A DNA stretch of 64,000 bases from an uncultured Eubacteriales bacterium (GCA_902790175.1 CADAQZ010000005.1:62001-126000); one strand, 5' to 3'; positions 7,237 to 16,197 are shown, counted from the first letter of the stretch. The notes: generated from the sequence alone by a model not told the origin. Made by a program: numbers and translations.

Positions 7237-8400
7237 TCACTTCCTCAGGTAGGCGAGATTCTTGCGGATGAAGTCCACGCGCTGGCGCACGCAGTCGGGG
7301 CTGCGCAGCGGGTCGGCGGGCGTGTTGAATACATAGTCCGTCAGGCGGTCCAGGTCGGTGGTGGCCACGTGCATGCGGGTGTCGCTGGAGGCGTAGTAGA
7401 TGTACACCCTCCCGTCGGGCGCGGCGATCGCGCCGTTGGTGAACACCACGTTGCTCACGTCGCCCACGCGCTCATGGCCGTACGGGGCGATCAGGAAGCC
7501 GCCGGGCTCGGCGATCACGCGGGAAGGATCGTCCAGCGCCGTGGCAAAGGCATAGATCACGTAGCGCAGGCCCGCCGCGGTGTTGCGCACGCCGTGGGCG
7601 ATGTGGATCCAGCCGCGGTCGGTCTTGATGGGCGTCGCGCCCGCGCCGTTCTTGGCCTCGGTGATCGTGTGGTAGCGGCGCACGGAGGTCATCTTCTCCT
7701 CGTCAATCACGGCGTGCGCGATGTCCGGGCACAGGCCGAAGCCGATGCCGCCGCCGGAGCCGGTCTCGATGAAGTCGTCCATGGGCCGGGTGTAGAAGGC
7801 GTACTGGCCGCTGACGAACTCCGGGTGCAGGCAGACGTTGCGCTGCTGGGGCGAGCGCAGCGTGACGAGGTTGTCGAGGCGCTCCCAGGTCTTCAGATCC
7901 TTCGTGCGCACGATGCCCGCCGCCGCCACCGCCGCGGAGAGGTCGGCGTTCTCCTCGTCCTTGCTCTCGGAGCAGAACACGCCGTAGATCCAGCCGTCCT
8001 CGTGGCGGGTCAGGCGCATGTCGTAGACGTTCGTCTCGCCGGGGCAGGTGTCCGGCAGTACGATGGGCTCGTCCCAGAAGCGGAAGCCGTCCACGCCCGT
8101 GTCGGACTGGGCCACGGCGAAGAAGCTCTTGCGGTCCATGCCCTCCACGCGGGCCACCAGTGTGAACTTGCCGTCCAGCAGGATCGCACCGCTGTTCATC
8201 ACGGCGTTCACGCCCAGGCGCTGCATCATGTGGGGGTTGGTTTCGGGGTTTGGGTCGTACATCCAGAAGGGCGGGATGTGCTCGCGGGTCAGCACCGGGT
8301 TCACCCAGCGCTCGTAGATGCCGTTGTAGCGCGTCTCGTCGACGGCGTTTTTGCGGGCGATCAGCGCTTCGTAGCGCGCGTTCAGGTCGTGGTAGGTCAC
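7237..8400 (-). CDS. GH130 beta-1,4-mannosylglucose phosphorylase
   Basis: 387 residues, typical for GH130 subfamily 1. Recognised by [42 protein letters not shown] and NVYDMRLT, whose Asp (D127) matches the single catalytic acid of GH130. These enzymes phosphorolyse 4-O-beta-mannosyl-glucose to mannose-1-phosphate and glucose without spending ATP. The neighbouring 2-epimerase would supply that substrate from mannobiose and the phosphohexomutase would take the product. Cytoplasmic, with no signal peptide. A 210-base repeat-filled gap separates it from the esterase upstream. Confidence 0.9.
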   Translation of the reverse strand: MTYHDLNARYEALIARKNAVDETRYNGIYERWVNPVLTREHIPPFWMYDPNPETNPHMMQRLGVNAVMNSGAILLDGKFTLVARVEGMDRKSFFAVAQSDTGVDGFRFWDEPIVLPDTCPGETNVYDMRLTRHEDGWIYGVFCSESKDEENADLSAAVAAAGIVRTKDLKTWERLDNLVTLRSPQQRNVCLHPEFVSGQYAFYTRPMDDFIETGSGGGIGFGLCPDIAHAVIDEEKMTSVRRYHTITEAKNGAGATPIKTDRGWIHIAHGVRNTAAGLRYVIYAFATALDDPSRVIAEPGGFLIAPYGHERVGDVSNVVFTNGAIAAPDGRVYIYYASSDTRMHVATTDLDRLTDYVFNTPADPLRSPDCVRQRVDFIRKNLAYLRK

Positions 8401-8435
8401 GGTGAGGCCTCCTTTGTGGTGATGGATTTTGGGTG

Positions 8436-8610
8436 CCCCCTCTCAGGCGCTGACGCGCCAGCTCTCCCCCTCACGGGGGCGAGCCAAGAGATAAGAACCT
8501 TGCCCCGCAGGGGCGGAGAGGGGAGGCGGGGCGGGCGGCGCATCACCGCCCCTGCGGAAAGGGAACGGCAGTCTTTAATTCCTCATTCCTCATTCCTAAT
8601 TCCTCATTTT
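8436..8610. repeat. Intergenic repeat: CCCCCTCTCAGGCG palindrome family plus tandem tail
   Basis: Begins CCCCCTCTCAGGCGCTGACG, continues CTCTCCCCCTCACGGGGG and ends in tandem ATTCCTC/ATTCCTA units (8577-8607). The first part matches, inverted, the element at 36209-36249. It fills the gap between the esterase and GH130 genes. Confidence 0.85.
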
Positions 8611-9633
8611 CTATAGCATTTTCTCCAGCGCCCCGGCAATCTGCTCGGCGGCGCGGATATGGGCGCTCCGGCTCGGGTGCATGCGGCTGCCGACGTCGCC
8701 GTCGCAGTCATCCAGCGCCAGGTAGCGTACGTTCACATCCCCGGCGGCGACGCGCCTGTCCACGGCCCTTTGCAGCGGGGTGGCCATGCCGTCGCCGCAC
8801 ATGCCGTAGGCCCAGAGGATCGGCGCGTCCGGGTTGTGCGCGCGCGCGTCCGTCAGCAGCCGCACGGCGCTCTCCTCCAGCGCCGCCAGCGCCGCCTCGC
8901 GCTCGGGGCCTTCCATGTCGCCGATGGCTCCGCCGTCGTTGGTGCCGAGGTTGATCACCACGGCGTCGGCCCTGCGCTGGGCGGCGAAGTCATAGTCGAT
9001 GTTCGCCGCCGGGACGATGCCGCAGAGCTTGCCGTAGATGCGGCCGATGGCGTGCTCGGGGTTCGCGTCGTAGGAGAGGTACGCGCCCCAGCCGCCCAGC
9101 GCCACCACGCGCCGGTCGGCGTTCAGCGCTTCTGAAACCAGCGCCGGGAACGCGAACTGGTTGGAGATCCACAGCATGCGCCACTCCATCGCGTCCCTGG
9201 GGCCGACGGTCCCCTCCCCCACGGTCAGGCTGTCGCCGATGAACTCGATCAGCCGCGGCCTCGGCGCGGGCGCGGACAGCGTTCCGTCGGCCCACAGTGC
9301 GTCGAACACCACCCGCGTGGCGTTGCTGTCCACGGGCTGGGTGTCGCGCAGGATGTCGATCTCGTGCGCAACGCCCGCCTCCATGCCGCCCAGCAGGTCG
9401 TAGCGGTGCGTGCCGGGGCGCAGTACGAATCGGGTGACAGGCGCGCCGTCCACCGTCACCAGGACAAACGCCGTATGCTCGTCGTCGCAGGCGGTAGCCT
9501 CCAGCTCCAGCCGCCGCCCGTCGAAGCGCGTGCGCACGCCGGAGCCGGACCACCACAGCTCGCAGGTCTTTTCATTTGGATCGAAGCGGCCCAGGCGCAG
9601 GCAGGCCGCGCCGCGGGGATCGTAGCGCATCAT
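8611..9633 (-). CDS. SGNH/GDSL carbohydrate esterase, CE2-like
   Basis: 340 residues from the ATG at 9633, which overlaps the alpha-galactosidase stop (an ATG at 9630 is also possible). An N-terminal beta-sandwich of about 125 residues precedes an SGNH hydrolase with FIGDSLTVGEG (nucleophile Ser135), INLGTNDGG and a C-terminal MHPSRSAHIRAA (catalytic His). This two-domain layout is that of CE2 acetylesterases, which remove acetyl groups from xylan or mannan oligosaccharides. With no signal peptide it would act inside the cell on imported acetylated manno-oligosaccharides. Fold and residues are seen; the acetyl-mannan substrate is inferred from neighbours. Confidence 0.82.
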   Translation of the reverse strand: MMRYDPRGAACLRLGRFDPNEKTCELWWSGSGVRTRFDGRRLELEATACDDEHTAFVLVTVDGAPVTRFVLRPGTHRYDLLGGMEAGVAHEIDILRDTQPVDSNATRVVFDALWADGTLSAPAPRPRLIEFIGDSLTVGEGTVGPRDAMEWRMLWISNQFAFPALVSEALNADRRVVALGGWGAYLSYDANPEHAIGRIYGKLCGIVPAANIDYDFAAQRRADAVVINLGTNDGGAIGDMEGPEREAALAALEESAVRLLTDARAHNPDAPILWAYGMCGDGMATPLQRAVDRRVAAGDVNVRYLALDDCDGDVGSRMHPSRSAHIRAAEQIAGALEKML

Positions 9634-11813
9634 GCCTCGTCCACCGCCTTCAGCGTGTACAGGGCAGCCCAGGCGTCGCCGGAGCCGTACACGGGGATCG
9701 GGCAGCACAGGCCGACGTTCATCAGCTCGTCGCCGCCGTACACCTCGCCGGTTTCGACGATCTTATAGCGCTTCGCCGCGTCCAGCCCGCGCAGCTTCGT
9801 CAGCGGCGGCAGCGTGTTGGGCATCGCGCGATCCCTGACGAACGTGAAGATCGCCTCATTTTTATCCTGTGAGACGCTCATCCAGGCCGTCTCGTTGCCC
9901 TCGAAGGGCGAAGCCAGCCGGTAGAACGCACCGTAGAGCCGCAGCGCCTGCGTGCGCTCGGCGAAGGCGGTCTGCTCGCGCAGGGTCCTGCGCTCGTCGT
10001 CGGTCAGGGCGCGCGGGTCCAGCTCGTAGCCGAAGCAGCCACCCAGTGCCACGGCGAAGCGGGTCTGCAGCGGCACGGTGCGCATGGTCTGGTGGTTCGG
10101 CACGGCGCTGACGTGGCAGCCCATCGTGGACGGTGGGAACACCAGCGTGGTGCCGTACTGGATCTCACAGCGGCACAGCGCGTCGGTGTCGTCCGAGCAC
10201 CAGAACTGCGGCACGTAGTAGAGCATGCCGGCGTCAAAGCGCCCGCCGCCGGAGGCGCAGCCCTCGAACAGCACGTCCGGGAAATCCGCCGTCAGCTTGT
10301 CCATCACCTCGTACAGGCCGAGGATGTAGCGGTGCGGAACCTCGCCCTGGCGGTCGGCCGGCAGGGCGGCGGAGCCGATGTTGGAGAAGTTGCGGTTCAT
10401 GTCCCATTTCAGGTAGGAGGCCCCGCTCTCGTGCAGCGTGTCCGCCACGGACTGGTACACGAACTCGCGCACGTCCGCGCGGCTCAGGTCCAGTATCAGC
10501 TGGTGGCGGGCCGTGATGTGCTCGCGGCCGGGAATGTGCTGGCACCAGTCGGGGTGCGCGCAGAACAGGTCGCTGTCCGGGGAGACCATCTCCGGCTCCA
10601 TCCAGATGCCGAACTGCAGGCCCATCGCGCGCACGCGATCGCCCAGCGCCTTCAGGCCGCTCGGCAGCTTGTTGCGGTCGGGCTGCCAGTCGCCCAGCGA
10701 GGTGGTGTCGTCGTCGCGGTGGCCGAACCAGCCGTCGTCCATCACGAACAGGCTCACGCCCGCGTCCGCGGCGGCCTGCGCGATGCCCGCCAGCTTGTTT
10801 TCGTCGAAGTCGAAGTAGGAGGCTTCCCAGCTGTTCAGCAACACAGGCCGGTCGCGGTTCACCCAGCGCGCGGGCAGCAGGTGCTTCTCCCACAGCGCGT
10901 GGAAGCCGCGGCTCATGCCGCCGAGGCCCTCGGAGGAGAGCACCATCGCGGCCTCCGGGGTCTGGAAGGACTCGCCGGGATCGAGCCGCCACGTGAAGTC
11001 GCGGTCGTTGATGCCCAGCAGCAGCCGCGCGCCGCCGTTGTGATCGACCTCGGCCTGGGCGATGAAGTTGCCGCTGTAGATCAGCGCCATGCCGATCACC
11101 TCGCCGCAAGCCTCGTCCGCGCCCCTGCGGGCCAGCGCCATGAAGGGCGAGGCCTGCAGGCTGGAAGCGCCGCGCTGGCTGGAGATGCCCTGGAAGCCCT
11201 GCACCAGCGCCCGGCGGCGGATCGAGCGCTCCCGCGCCCAGCTGCCCGAGAGCGTGACCAGGTCCCAGTCGGCGTCGGGCACGTCCAGGCACAGGCTGTA
11301 CGCGCGCTCCACCGTCATCGGCGCGTCGCCGCGGTTGATCAGCCGCGCGCTGCGCACCACGGCGGGACAGTCGTCGTAGATCGCGTAGTTCAACTGTACC
11401 TCCAGGCCCGTGTGCGCGTCGCGCAGCGCAAACTGCACGGCTGCGCAGCCCTCGCCGCGCGTGGCGGGCAGGCCCTCCAGCGCCGGTTTTTCGGGAAGGA
11501 CGCGGGCGTCCTCCAGCCGCAGGTCCACGGCGCGGGTGCCGTCGGGGGCGACGACCGTCAGCGCGCCCTCGCGCATGTCGCCCAGCCCGAACGAGGGATA
11601 TTCGCGGGGCAGGCGGTCCAGCGCCAGTTCCTGGATCGAGAAGCCCTCCATCTGTATGCCGGCGCGGCGCATCAGGCTCGCCGGGTTCAGCTTCTCCAGC
11701 CGCGGCCCGGCGTACAGGTGGGCCAGCACCCCGCCGGGCATCTCGCACAGCGCGTAACTGATCCATTCGTTCCTCAGGTGCCAGACGTTCCCCTCACGCA
11801 AAATCTCAGCCAT
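9630..11813 (-). CDS. GH36 alpha-galactosidase
   Basis: 727 residues, the usual length of bacterial GH36. Signature parts in order: WEASYFDFDE (329-338), FVMDDGWFG (356-364), GIWMEPEMV (402-410), LKWDMNR with nucleophile D471, EGCASGGGRFD (517-527) and WCSDDTDA with the acid/base Asp near 541. It removes alpha-1,6-linked galactose from raffinose-type sugars or galactomannan oligosaccharides in the cytoplasm. Flanked by the 2-epimerase and the esterase in one operon, it most likely strips galactose from imported manno-oligosaccharides. The stop overlaps the esterase start. Confidence 0.95.
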   Translation of the reverse strand: MAEILREGNVWHLRNEWISYALCEMPGGVLAHLYAGPRLEKLNPASLMRRAGIQMEGFSIQELALDRLPREYPSFGLGDMREGALTVVAPDGTRAVDLRLEDARVLPEKPALEGLPATRGEGCAAVQFALRDAHTGLEVQLNYAIYDDCPAVVRSARLINRGDAPMTVERAYSLCLDVPDADWDLVTLSGSWARERSIRRRALVQGFQGISSQRGASSLQASPFMALARRGADEACGEVIGMALIYSGNFIAQAEVDHNGGARLLLGINDRDFTWRLDPGESFQTPEAAMVLSSEGLGGMSRGFHALWEKHLLPARWVNRDRPVLLNSWEASYFDFDENKLAGIAQAAADAGVSLFVMDDGWFGHRDDDTTSLGDWQPDRNKLPSGLKALGDRVRAMGLQFGIWMEPEMVSPDSDLFCAHPDWCQHIPGREHITARHQLILDLSRADVREFVYQSVADTLHESGASYLKWDMNRNFSNIGSAALPADRQGEVPHRYILGLYEVMDKLTADFPDVLFEGCASGGGRFDAGMLYYVPQFWCSDDTDALCRCEIQYGTTLVFPPSTMGCHVSAVPNHQTMRTVPLQTRFAVALGGCFGYELDPRALTDDERRTLREQTAFAERTQALRLYGAFYRLASPFEGNETAWMSVSQDKNEAIFTFVRDRAMPNTLPPLTKLRGLDAAKRYKIVETGEVYGGDELMNVGLCCPIPVYGSGDAWAALYTLKAVDEA

Positions 11814-11846
11814 CAGTAAAACCTCCTTGAAATTCGGGATGTATAT

Positions 11847-13022
11847 TTATACTTCTATATTGGGATTCCTCCGGATGACCTCCATCGCCATGCGGCCGTT
11901 GTGGTACGGGCACTTCCAGGGCTCCACGATGGGCTCCTTCCCGGGCGTGCCGTCCGCGTTCACGAACCAGTACCACTCCGAGCCGGGGCGCGGGTCGATC
12001 AGTACATCGCGGATGTAGCGCCACTGGCTCCGCACGGCCTCGGCATAGCGCGCCTCGCCGGTGCGCTCCCAGGCGTTCAAAAAGCCGACCAGCGCCTCCG
12101 CCTGCACCCACCAGACGCGCCGCGCGTCCACCTTCCCCCGCTCGCACTCGTTCAAAAAGCCGCGGTCGGTGAGGGCGACATTCCAGGTTTCATCCGCCAT
12201 CGCCAGCAGTATGGGCCGCAGCCGCGCCGTCAGCGCCGCGTCGCCCAGCGCGTCGAGCGTATGGTCCGCCAGCCAGCTGGTCTCGATGTCGTGGCCGAAG
12301 GAGTGCAGGTCGATCAGGCTGCGGTAGTCCGCATCGAAGAACACCTCCTGGCGGCGCTTCTCGGGGTTCCAGATCCGCTTTTCGAGCGTGTCCAGGATGT
12401 CGTACAGCCGCGCGCGCACCGCGTCGGTCGGGTCGGCCTCGTACAGGCCGGTGTAGCCCTCCAGCACGTGCAACAGCGTGTTCATCGTGCGCGACGCCAT
12501 CACGCCGTTCTCGCTCAGCTTCTCGTTGCTCCCGGGCCGCCAGTCGGCGGTGAAGGCCTCCAGGTAGCCGCCGTCGTCCCGGCAGCGCGTCTCCACCACG
12601 TCGAAAAGCGCCCGCGCCCGCTCCAGCGCCTCTCTATCGCCGGTGGCGCGGTAGTAGGCGGCCAGCGCGTAGATGGCGAAGGCCTGGTTGTAGGTGTGCT
12701 TGGTGCCGTCGGCCACGCCGCCGCCCGCGCGCAGCGCCCAGTAGACGCCGCCGTTCATGTCGTCGGTCATGCGCCGCAGCATCTCGTAGGCGTGCCTCGC
12801 CTCGTTCAGCAAACACGCATCGCCGAGGGTCACGGACGCCTCGGAAAAGAACCAGAGGATGCGGCTGTTGAGGATGCAGCCCTTGTCGGCGTCGGGGCGG
12901 CGGGTCAGGTCAAAGTCCACCCGGCCGATATAGCCCCCATTGACATCGTCGCGCAGGCCCTTCCAGAAGGGGATGATGCGCTCCGCCAGCTCGCGGCGGA
13001 CCTCGTTGACCAGCTGTGCCAC
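11847..13022 (-). CDS. Cellobiose/mannobiose 2-epimerase (AGE superfamily)
   Basis: 391 residues of the N-acylglucosamine 2-epimerase superfamily. NGGYIGRVDFD, KGCILNSRILWFFS, HTYNQAFAIYAL, GHDIETSW, WWVQAEALVGFLNAW and GSEWYW are typical of cellobiose 2-epimerase. Three histidines in family-conserved positions (near 185, 244 and 374) would form the catalytic set. It converts the reducing-end sugar of a beta-1,4 disaccharide at C2, here presumably mannobiose to mannosyl-glucose for the GH130 phosphorylase. First gene of the minus-strand operon, preceded by TTGCCA-17-TATAAT. Confidence 0.93.
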   Translation of the reverse strand: MAQLVNEVRRELAERIIPFWKGLRDDVNGGYIGRVDFDLTRRPDADKGCILNSRILWFFSEASVTLGDACLLNEARHAYEMLRRMTDDMNGGVYWALRAGGGVADGTKHTYNQAFAIYALAAYYRATGDREALERARALFDVVETRCRDDGGYLEAFTADWRPGSNEKLSENGVMASRTMNTLLHVLEGYTGLYEADPTDAVRARLYDILDTLEKRIWNPEKRRQEVFFDADYRSLIDLHSFGHDIETSWLADHTLDALGDAALTARLRPILLAMADETWNVALTDRGFLNECERGKVDARRVWWVQAEALVGFLNAWERTGEARYAEAVRSQWRYIRDVLIDPRPGSEWYWFVNADGTPGKEPIVEPWKCPYHNGRMAMEVIRRNPNIEV

Positions 13023-13089
13023 GGGACACTTCCTTTCGCTGTTTCATCGCGCGCCGCACGCCTACGACGCGCACTTAACCTTCCTATTC

Positions 13090-13118
13090 ATTATACCTGC
13101 ACGGACGGCAAATGGCAA
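13090..13118 (-). promoter_or_regulatory. Promoter of the mannan catabolic operon
   Basis: Minus strand TTGCCA (13113-13118), 17 bases, TATAAT (13090-13095), 67 bases before the epimerase start. It is divergent from the AraC promoter at 13226-13254 with shared DNA between. Confidence 0.8.
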
Positions 13119-13172
13119 GGCAAAAAATGCGGCGCGCCTGGCGGGCCAAAATCGAAGAAAAACACTCATGAA

Positions 13173-13267
13173 GGGACAAATTCCGAAAAATTGGAGACAA
13201 TATCCGCCTTTTTCTTTCGACAGTCTTAACAAACAAAGGGACATTAGTTATAATGTAAGGGACAATA
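13173..13267 (+). promoter_or_regulatory. Four GGGACAA-type direct repeats in two 21-bp-spaced pairs
   Basis: GACAA/GACAT cores preceded by GG or GA occur at 13175, 13196, 13240 and 13261. Each pair is 21 bases apart, two turns of the helix, which is the usual layout of AraC-family half-sites. The second pair straddles the AraC -10 box (autoregulation); the first lies about 55 bases upstream of the divergent promoter's -35 box (activation). Spacing is seen; binding by the adjacent regulator is inferred. Confidence 0.6.
13226..13254 (+). promoter_or_regulatory. Promoter of the AraC-family regulator
   Basis: TTAACA (13226-13231), 17 bases, TATAAT (13249-13254), about 37 bases upstream of the regulator start. 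Confidence 0.8.
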
Positions 13268-13290
13268 ATTGCATCCACGGGGTGATCGGC

Positions 13291-14115
13291 ATGAAGGCGT
13301 TCTATCAGACGCATCTGGGAAACCTGTTCGTCGGCGACATGACGCAGTCTCCCTTCCCGCTGCACGTGCACGAGACGCTGGAGGTTTCCTACCTCTATAC
13401 GGGCACCTGCGACATGATCATCGACGGCAAGCCCTGCACCATCCACGCCGGAGACCTCGCCATCACCTTCCCGCTGGTGCCGCACAGCTTTGAGCAGCTC
13501 ACCACCGATTGCAGCGGGCTGGTGGTGTTCTTCCAGGCGGACAGCATCGAGGAGTACAGCGCCATCTTCCACAAGCAGCTGCCCGTGAGCCCGATCCTGC
13601 GCGCGTCGCAGCTGTCGGAGGATGCGCGCTTCGCGCTGGACAGGCTGGCCGGCATGAAGGGGCGCGAGCAGGAGGGCACCACGATGCGCCTGGCGTACCT
13701 GCACCTGCTGCTGGCGCACCTGGTGGGCGCGCTGGAATACCGCCCCGCCGACACGCTGAACGAGCGCGGGCTGGCCGACCGCGTGATCAAGTACATCTAC
13801 GACCACGCCTGTGAGAGCATCACGCTCTCCAGCACGGCGCGCGGCCTGGGCATCAGCGAAAGCCACCTGTCGCACCTGTTCTCGCAGCAGTTCCACGTGA
13901 ACTTCCGCCGGTTTGTGAACGCCATCCGCATCGACAAGGCCGAATCGCTGCTGCGCGACCCCACCACCACGCTCACCGCCGTGTGCTACGGCTGCGGTTT
14001 TGAGAACATGCGCACGTTTCGCCGCGCATTTGTGCGCGAGACGGGCCTTCTGCCCACCGAGTATCTGCAAAAAATGAGAGGTGAAGTCGCGCTCAACGCA
14101 CCGATTGAAGCCTGA
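13291..14115 (+). CDS. AraC-family transcriptional regulator of the mannan locus
   Basis: 274 residues from the ATG at 13291 (a GTG at 13282 is also in frame; longer frames run through the promoter). The N-terminal cupin sensor (HVHETLEVSYLYTGTCDMIIDG, HAGDLAITFPLVPHSFEQL) is followed by a C-terminal double helix-turn-helix (ITLSSTARGLGISESHLSHLF; TAVCYGCGFENMRTFRRAF). Such regulators usually sense a sugar and activate neighbouring genes. It lies divergent to the catabolic operon and upstream of the transporter, so it probably controls both. Confidence 0.92.
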   Translation: MKAFYQTHLGNLFVGDMTQSPFPLHVHETLEVSYLYTGTCDMIIDGKPCTIHAGDLAITFPLVPHSFEQLTTDCSGLVVFFQADSIEEYSAIFHKQLPVSPILRASQLSEDARFALDRLAGMKGREQEGTTMRLAYLHLLLAHLVGALEYRPADTLNERGLADRVIKYIYDHACESITLSSTARGLGISESHLSHLFSQQFHVNFRRFVNAIRIDKAESLLRDPTTTLTAVCYGCGFENMRTFRRAFVRETGLLPTEYLQKMRGEVALNAPIEA

Positions 14116-14189
14116 TTTTGACCAAATATGGGCCGAATCGGTTAAGAAACGGAATTATTTTGGTTGCATTTTGCCACGGTGTAACCATT

Positions 14190-14209
14190 CCTCAAATTTA
14201 TTTTTGAGG
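14190..14209. other. Short inverted repeat in the AraC-transporter gap
   Basis: CCTCAAA (14190-14196) and TTTGAGG (14203-14209) form a perfect 7-bp inverted repeat with a 6-base T/A loop. It could end the AraC transcript, although no T run follows, or be a protein site. Confidence 0.35.
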
Positions 14210-14229
14210 CGAAAGCAAATAATGAGTAC

Positions 14230-14277
14230 CAAATCAACAATCACTGAGCAAAAAAGTGCCCGGCGATTGTTGATTTG
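14230..14277. promoter_or_regulatory. Candidate operator: 13-bp perfect inverted repeat
   Basis: CAAATCAACAATC (14230-14242) and its exact reverse complement (14265-14277) are spaced by 22 bases. The right arm covers the -35 box of the transporter promoter. No T run follows, so a terminator is unlikely and an operator or looping site is more plausible. Confidence 0.6.
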
Positions 14278-14298
14278 CTGTTACAGGGCTGTTATAAT
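14270..14298 (+). promoter_or_regulatory. Promoter of the sugar transporter operon
   Basis: TTGATT (14270-14275), 17 bases, TATAAT (14293-14298), 51 bases upstream of the binding-protein start. The -35 box lies inside the right arm of the 13-bp inverted repeat. Confidence 0.7.
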
Positions 14299-14349
14299 AG
14301 AATGCGAAGAGCACATATGCTCAGAATTTTCTTAAGGGAGGATAAACCA

Positions 14350-16065
14350 ATGAGGAAACTGCTGTCCGTACTGCTCATGCTGTGCCTGCTGGGTTCCCTG
14401 CTGGTTCCCTTCGCCGTGGCGGAGGACCAGGAGCCCATCACCCTGACCTACTTCTACGGCGCTCCGGGTGACCAGCCCTACCCGGACAACAAGATCTACA
14501 AGAAGATCGAAGAGGAATTCGGCATCACCTTCGAGATGGAATTCCTGGCCGGCGACCTCGACGAGAAGCTGGGCATGATGTGCCAGGATCCCGACGACCT
14601 GCCCGACCTGTTCGACGGCGGCAACAGCGCCGACAAGATCCTGATCAGCAGCGGCGTACTGATCAACCTGCTGGACTACGTCAATCCCGAGGACACCCCG
14701 AACATCTGGGCGCACATCGAGCCCCAGAAGAACCGCATCATCACCAAGGATGAGGACACCGGCGAAGACGTGATGTACATCATCCCCAACTACGGCCTGG
14801 GCGAAGGCGACCAGATCGTCAACAGCGTCAACGGCCCCGCGTTCTTCATCCAGAAGCAGGTCCTGGCCTGGGCGGGCTATCCCCAGATCAAGACCCTCGA
14901 CGAGTACTTCGACCTGATCGAGGCCTTCATCGCCGAGAATCCCACCAACGAGGACGGCACCCCCTACATCGGCTTTGACATCCTCACCGAGGACTGGCGC
15001 CGCTTCTGCATGATCAACCCCGTGCAGCACCTGATGGGCCGCCCGAACGACGGCGAGGTGCTGGTGGACATCAACAGCGAAGACTACGCCACCACGACCT
15101 TCATCAACCAGCCCTATGCCAAGCCCTACTACAAGAAGCTGAACGAGGAGTTCCAGAAGGGCATCATCAGCCCCGACACCTTCGTCATGACCTATGACCA
15201 GTACATCGCTCAGCTGTCCACCGGCATCGTGCTGGGCATGTTCGACCAGACCTGGGACTTCGGCGACGCCACCAACGCGCTGCTGACCGACAAGAAGTAT
15301 GCGAACACCTACGTGGCCCTGGGCCTGATCTACGACGAGGACGACGTGCCCGCCGAGGATATGCCCGAAGGCTGGACCATCGAGGAGCACTACGTGAACG
15401 GCTCCCTGCCGAACCTGGACCGCGGCGCCGGCATCTCTGTCAGTTGCAAGTGCCCCGAGCGCATCATCGCCATGTGGGAGCGCATGCTTGATCCCGACTG
15501 GGCGCTCCTGCTGAACTGGGGCGTCGAGGGCGAGGACTACTCCATCGAGGATGGCCGCCTGATCATGACCACCGAGCAGAACGCCAACACGCAGGACATC
15601 GAGTGGCAGCGCCACAACAAGGCCCAGGCCATCTGGAACAGCAGCCCGAAGCGTCAGGGCTACATCATGGAGGACATCCAGGTGGGCGATCAGGTCGTCA
15701 CCGCCGGCAACTGCTGGGAGCCCGGCAGCCAGCCCGAGATCGTGTTCGGCCTGATGAACGACTATGACAAGGAGTTCCTGAGCGCCTACGGCTACAGCAA
15801 GTTCGGCGACTTCGTGAACCCGCCGATCGAGCTGGCGCCCTACGGCGAAGCCTGGCAGATCGACAAGTCCCCCATCGAGAAGGACTACAACGACTTCCTG
15901 AACATCCAGGATACCCAGCTGCCGCAGGTCATCATGGCGCCCGAAGGCGAGTTCGATGCCAAGTGGGATGCTTTCGTGGAAGCCATCAATCCTTCCTGCG
16001 AAGTCTACAGCAACTTCATGCATGAAGAGATCCTGAAGCTGGTTGCCGCCTACTATGGCGAATAA
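14350..16065 (+). CDS. Extracellular sugar-binding protein of an LplA-type ABC transporter
   Basis: 571 residues from the ATG at 14350 (AGGGAGGA 8 bases before). The signal peptide MRKLLSVLLMLCLLGSLL is followed by an Ala-Val-Ala cleavage site; Cys12 is not in a lipobox context, unusual for a Gram-positive binding protein. The mature part (TLTYFYGAPGDQPYPDNK, GITFEMEFLAGDLDEKLGMM, DLPDLFDGG) is typical of large family 1 solute-binding proteins that work with LplB/YtcP permeases on oligosaccharides. Its place in the mannan locus suggests manno-oligosaccharides. A terminator hairpin follows, which would favour high expression of this protein over the permeases. Confidence 0.9.
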   Translation: MRKLLSVLLMLCLLGSLLVPFAVAEDQEPITLTYFYGAPGDQPYPDNKIYKKIEEEFGITFEMEFLAGDLDEKLGMMCQDPDDLPDLFDGGNSADKILISSGVLINLLDYVNPEDTPNIWAHIEPQKNRIITKDEDTGEDVMYIIPNYGLGEGDQIVNSVNGPAFFIQKQVLAWAGYPQIKTLDEYFDLIEAFIAENPTNEDGTPYIGFDILTEDWRRFCMINPVQHLMGRPNDGEVLVDINSEDYATTTFINQPYAKPYYKKLNEEFQKGIISPDTFVMTYDQYIAQLSTGIVLGMFDQTWDFGDATNALLTDKKYANTYVALGLIYDEDDVPAEDMPEGWTIEEHYVNGSLPNLDRGAGISVSCKCPERIIAMWERMLDPDWALLLNWGVEGEDYSIEDGRLIMTTEQNANTQDIEWQRHNKAQAIWNSSPKRQGYIMEDIQVGDQVVTAGNCWEPGSQPEIVFGLMNDYDKEFLSAYGYSKFGDFVNPPIELAPYGEAWQIDKSPIEKDYNDFLNIQDTQLPQVIMAPEGEFDAKWDAFVEAINPSCEVYSNFMHEEILKLVAAYYGE

Positions 16066-16079
16066 TTAAGCTTCCCGTC

Positions 16080-16112
16080 AAGGGGAGAGAGATTCTCTCT
16101 CCCCTTGGTTTT
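16080..16112 (+). terminator. Internal terminator after the binding-protein gene
   Basis: A perfect 13-bp inverted repeat (16080-16092 with 16094-16106) followed by GGTTTTT. The inner pairs must open to make a loop. It lies between the binding-protein and permease genes, a common place for partial termination. Confidence 0.75.
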
Positions 16113-16164
16113 TCAAATTGTGGGTTGAGGGAGCGTGACACCTCAACCCAGAATTTGAAAAACC
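16107..16164 (+). other. Second long hairpin sharing the terminator T tract
   Basis: GGTTTTTCAAATT (16107-16119) pairs with 16152-16164 and GGGTTGAGG (16122-16130) with 16141-16149: 22 paired bases with a 10-base loop. The outer 5' arm contains the T tract of the terminator just before it, so the two structures may influence each other or protect the 3' end of the binding-protein mRNA. Confidence 0.65.
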
Positions 16165-16197
16165 GAAAACAAATACGAACGAATCGGGGGAATTGCC

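Noticed and set aside
5870..7252. 460-codon open frame on the plus strand
   Set aside because: Antisense to the phosphohexomutase, whose catalytic motifs are intact.
14230..14277. Inverted repeat as terminator of the AraC gene
   Set aside because: No T run follows, the 22-base loop is long, and the right arm coincides with a -35 box; an operator fits better.
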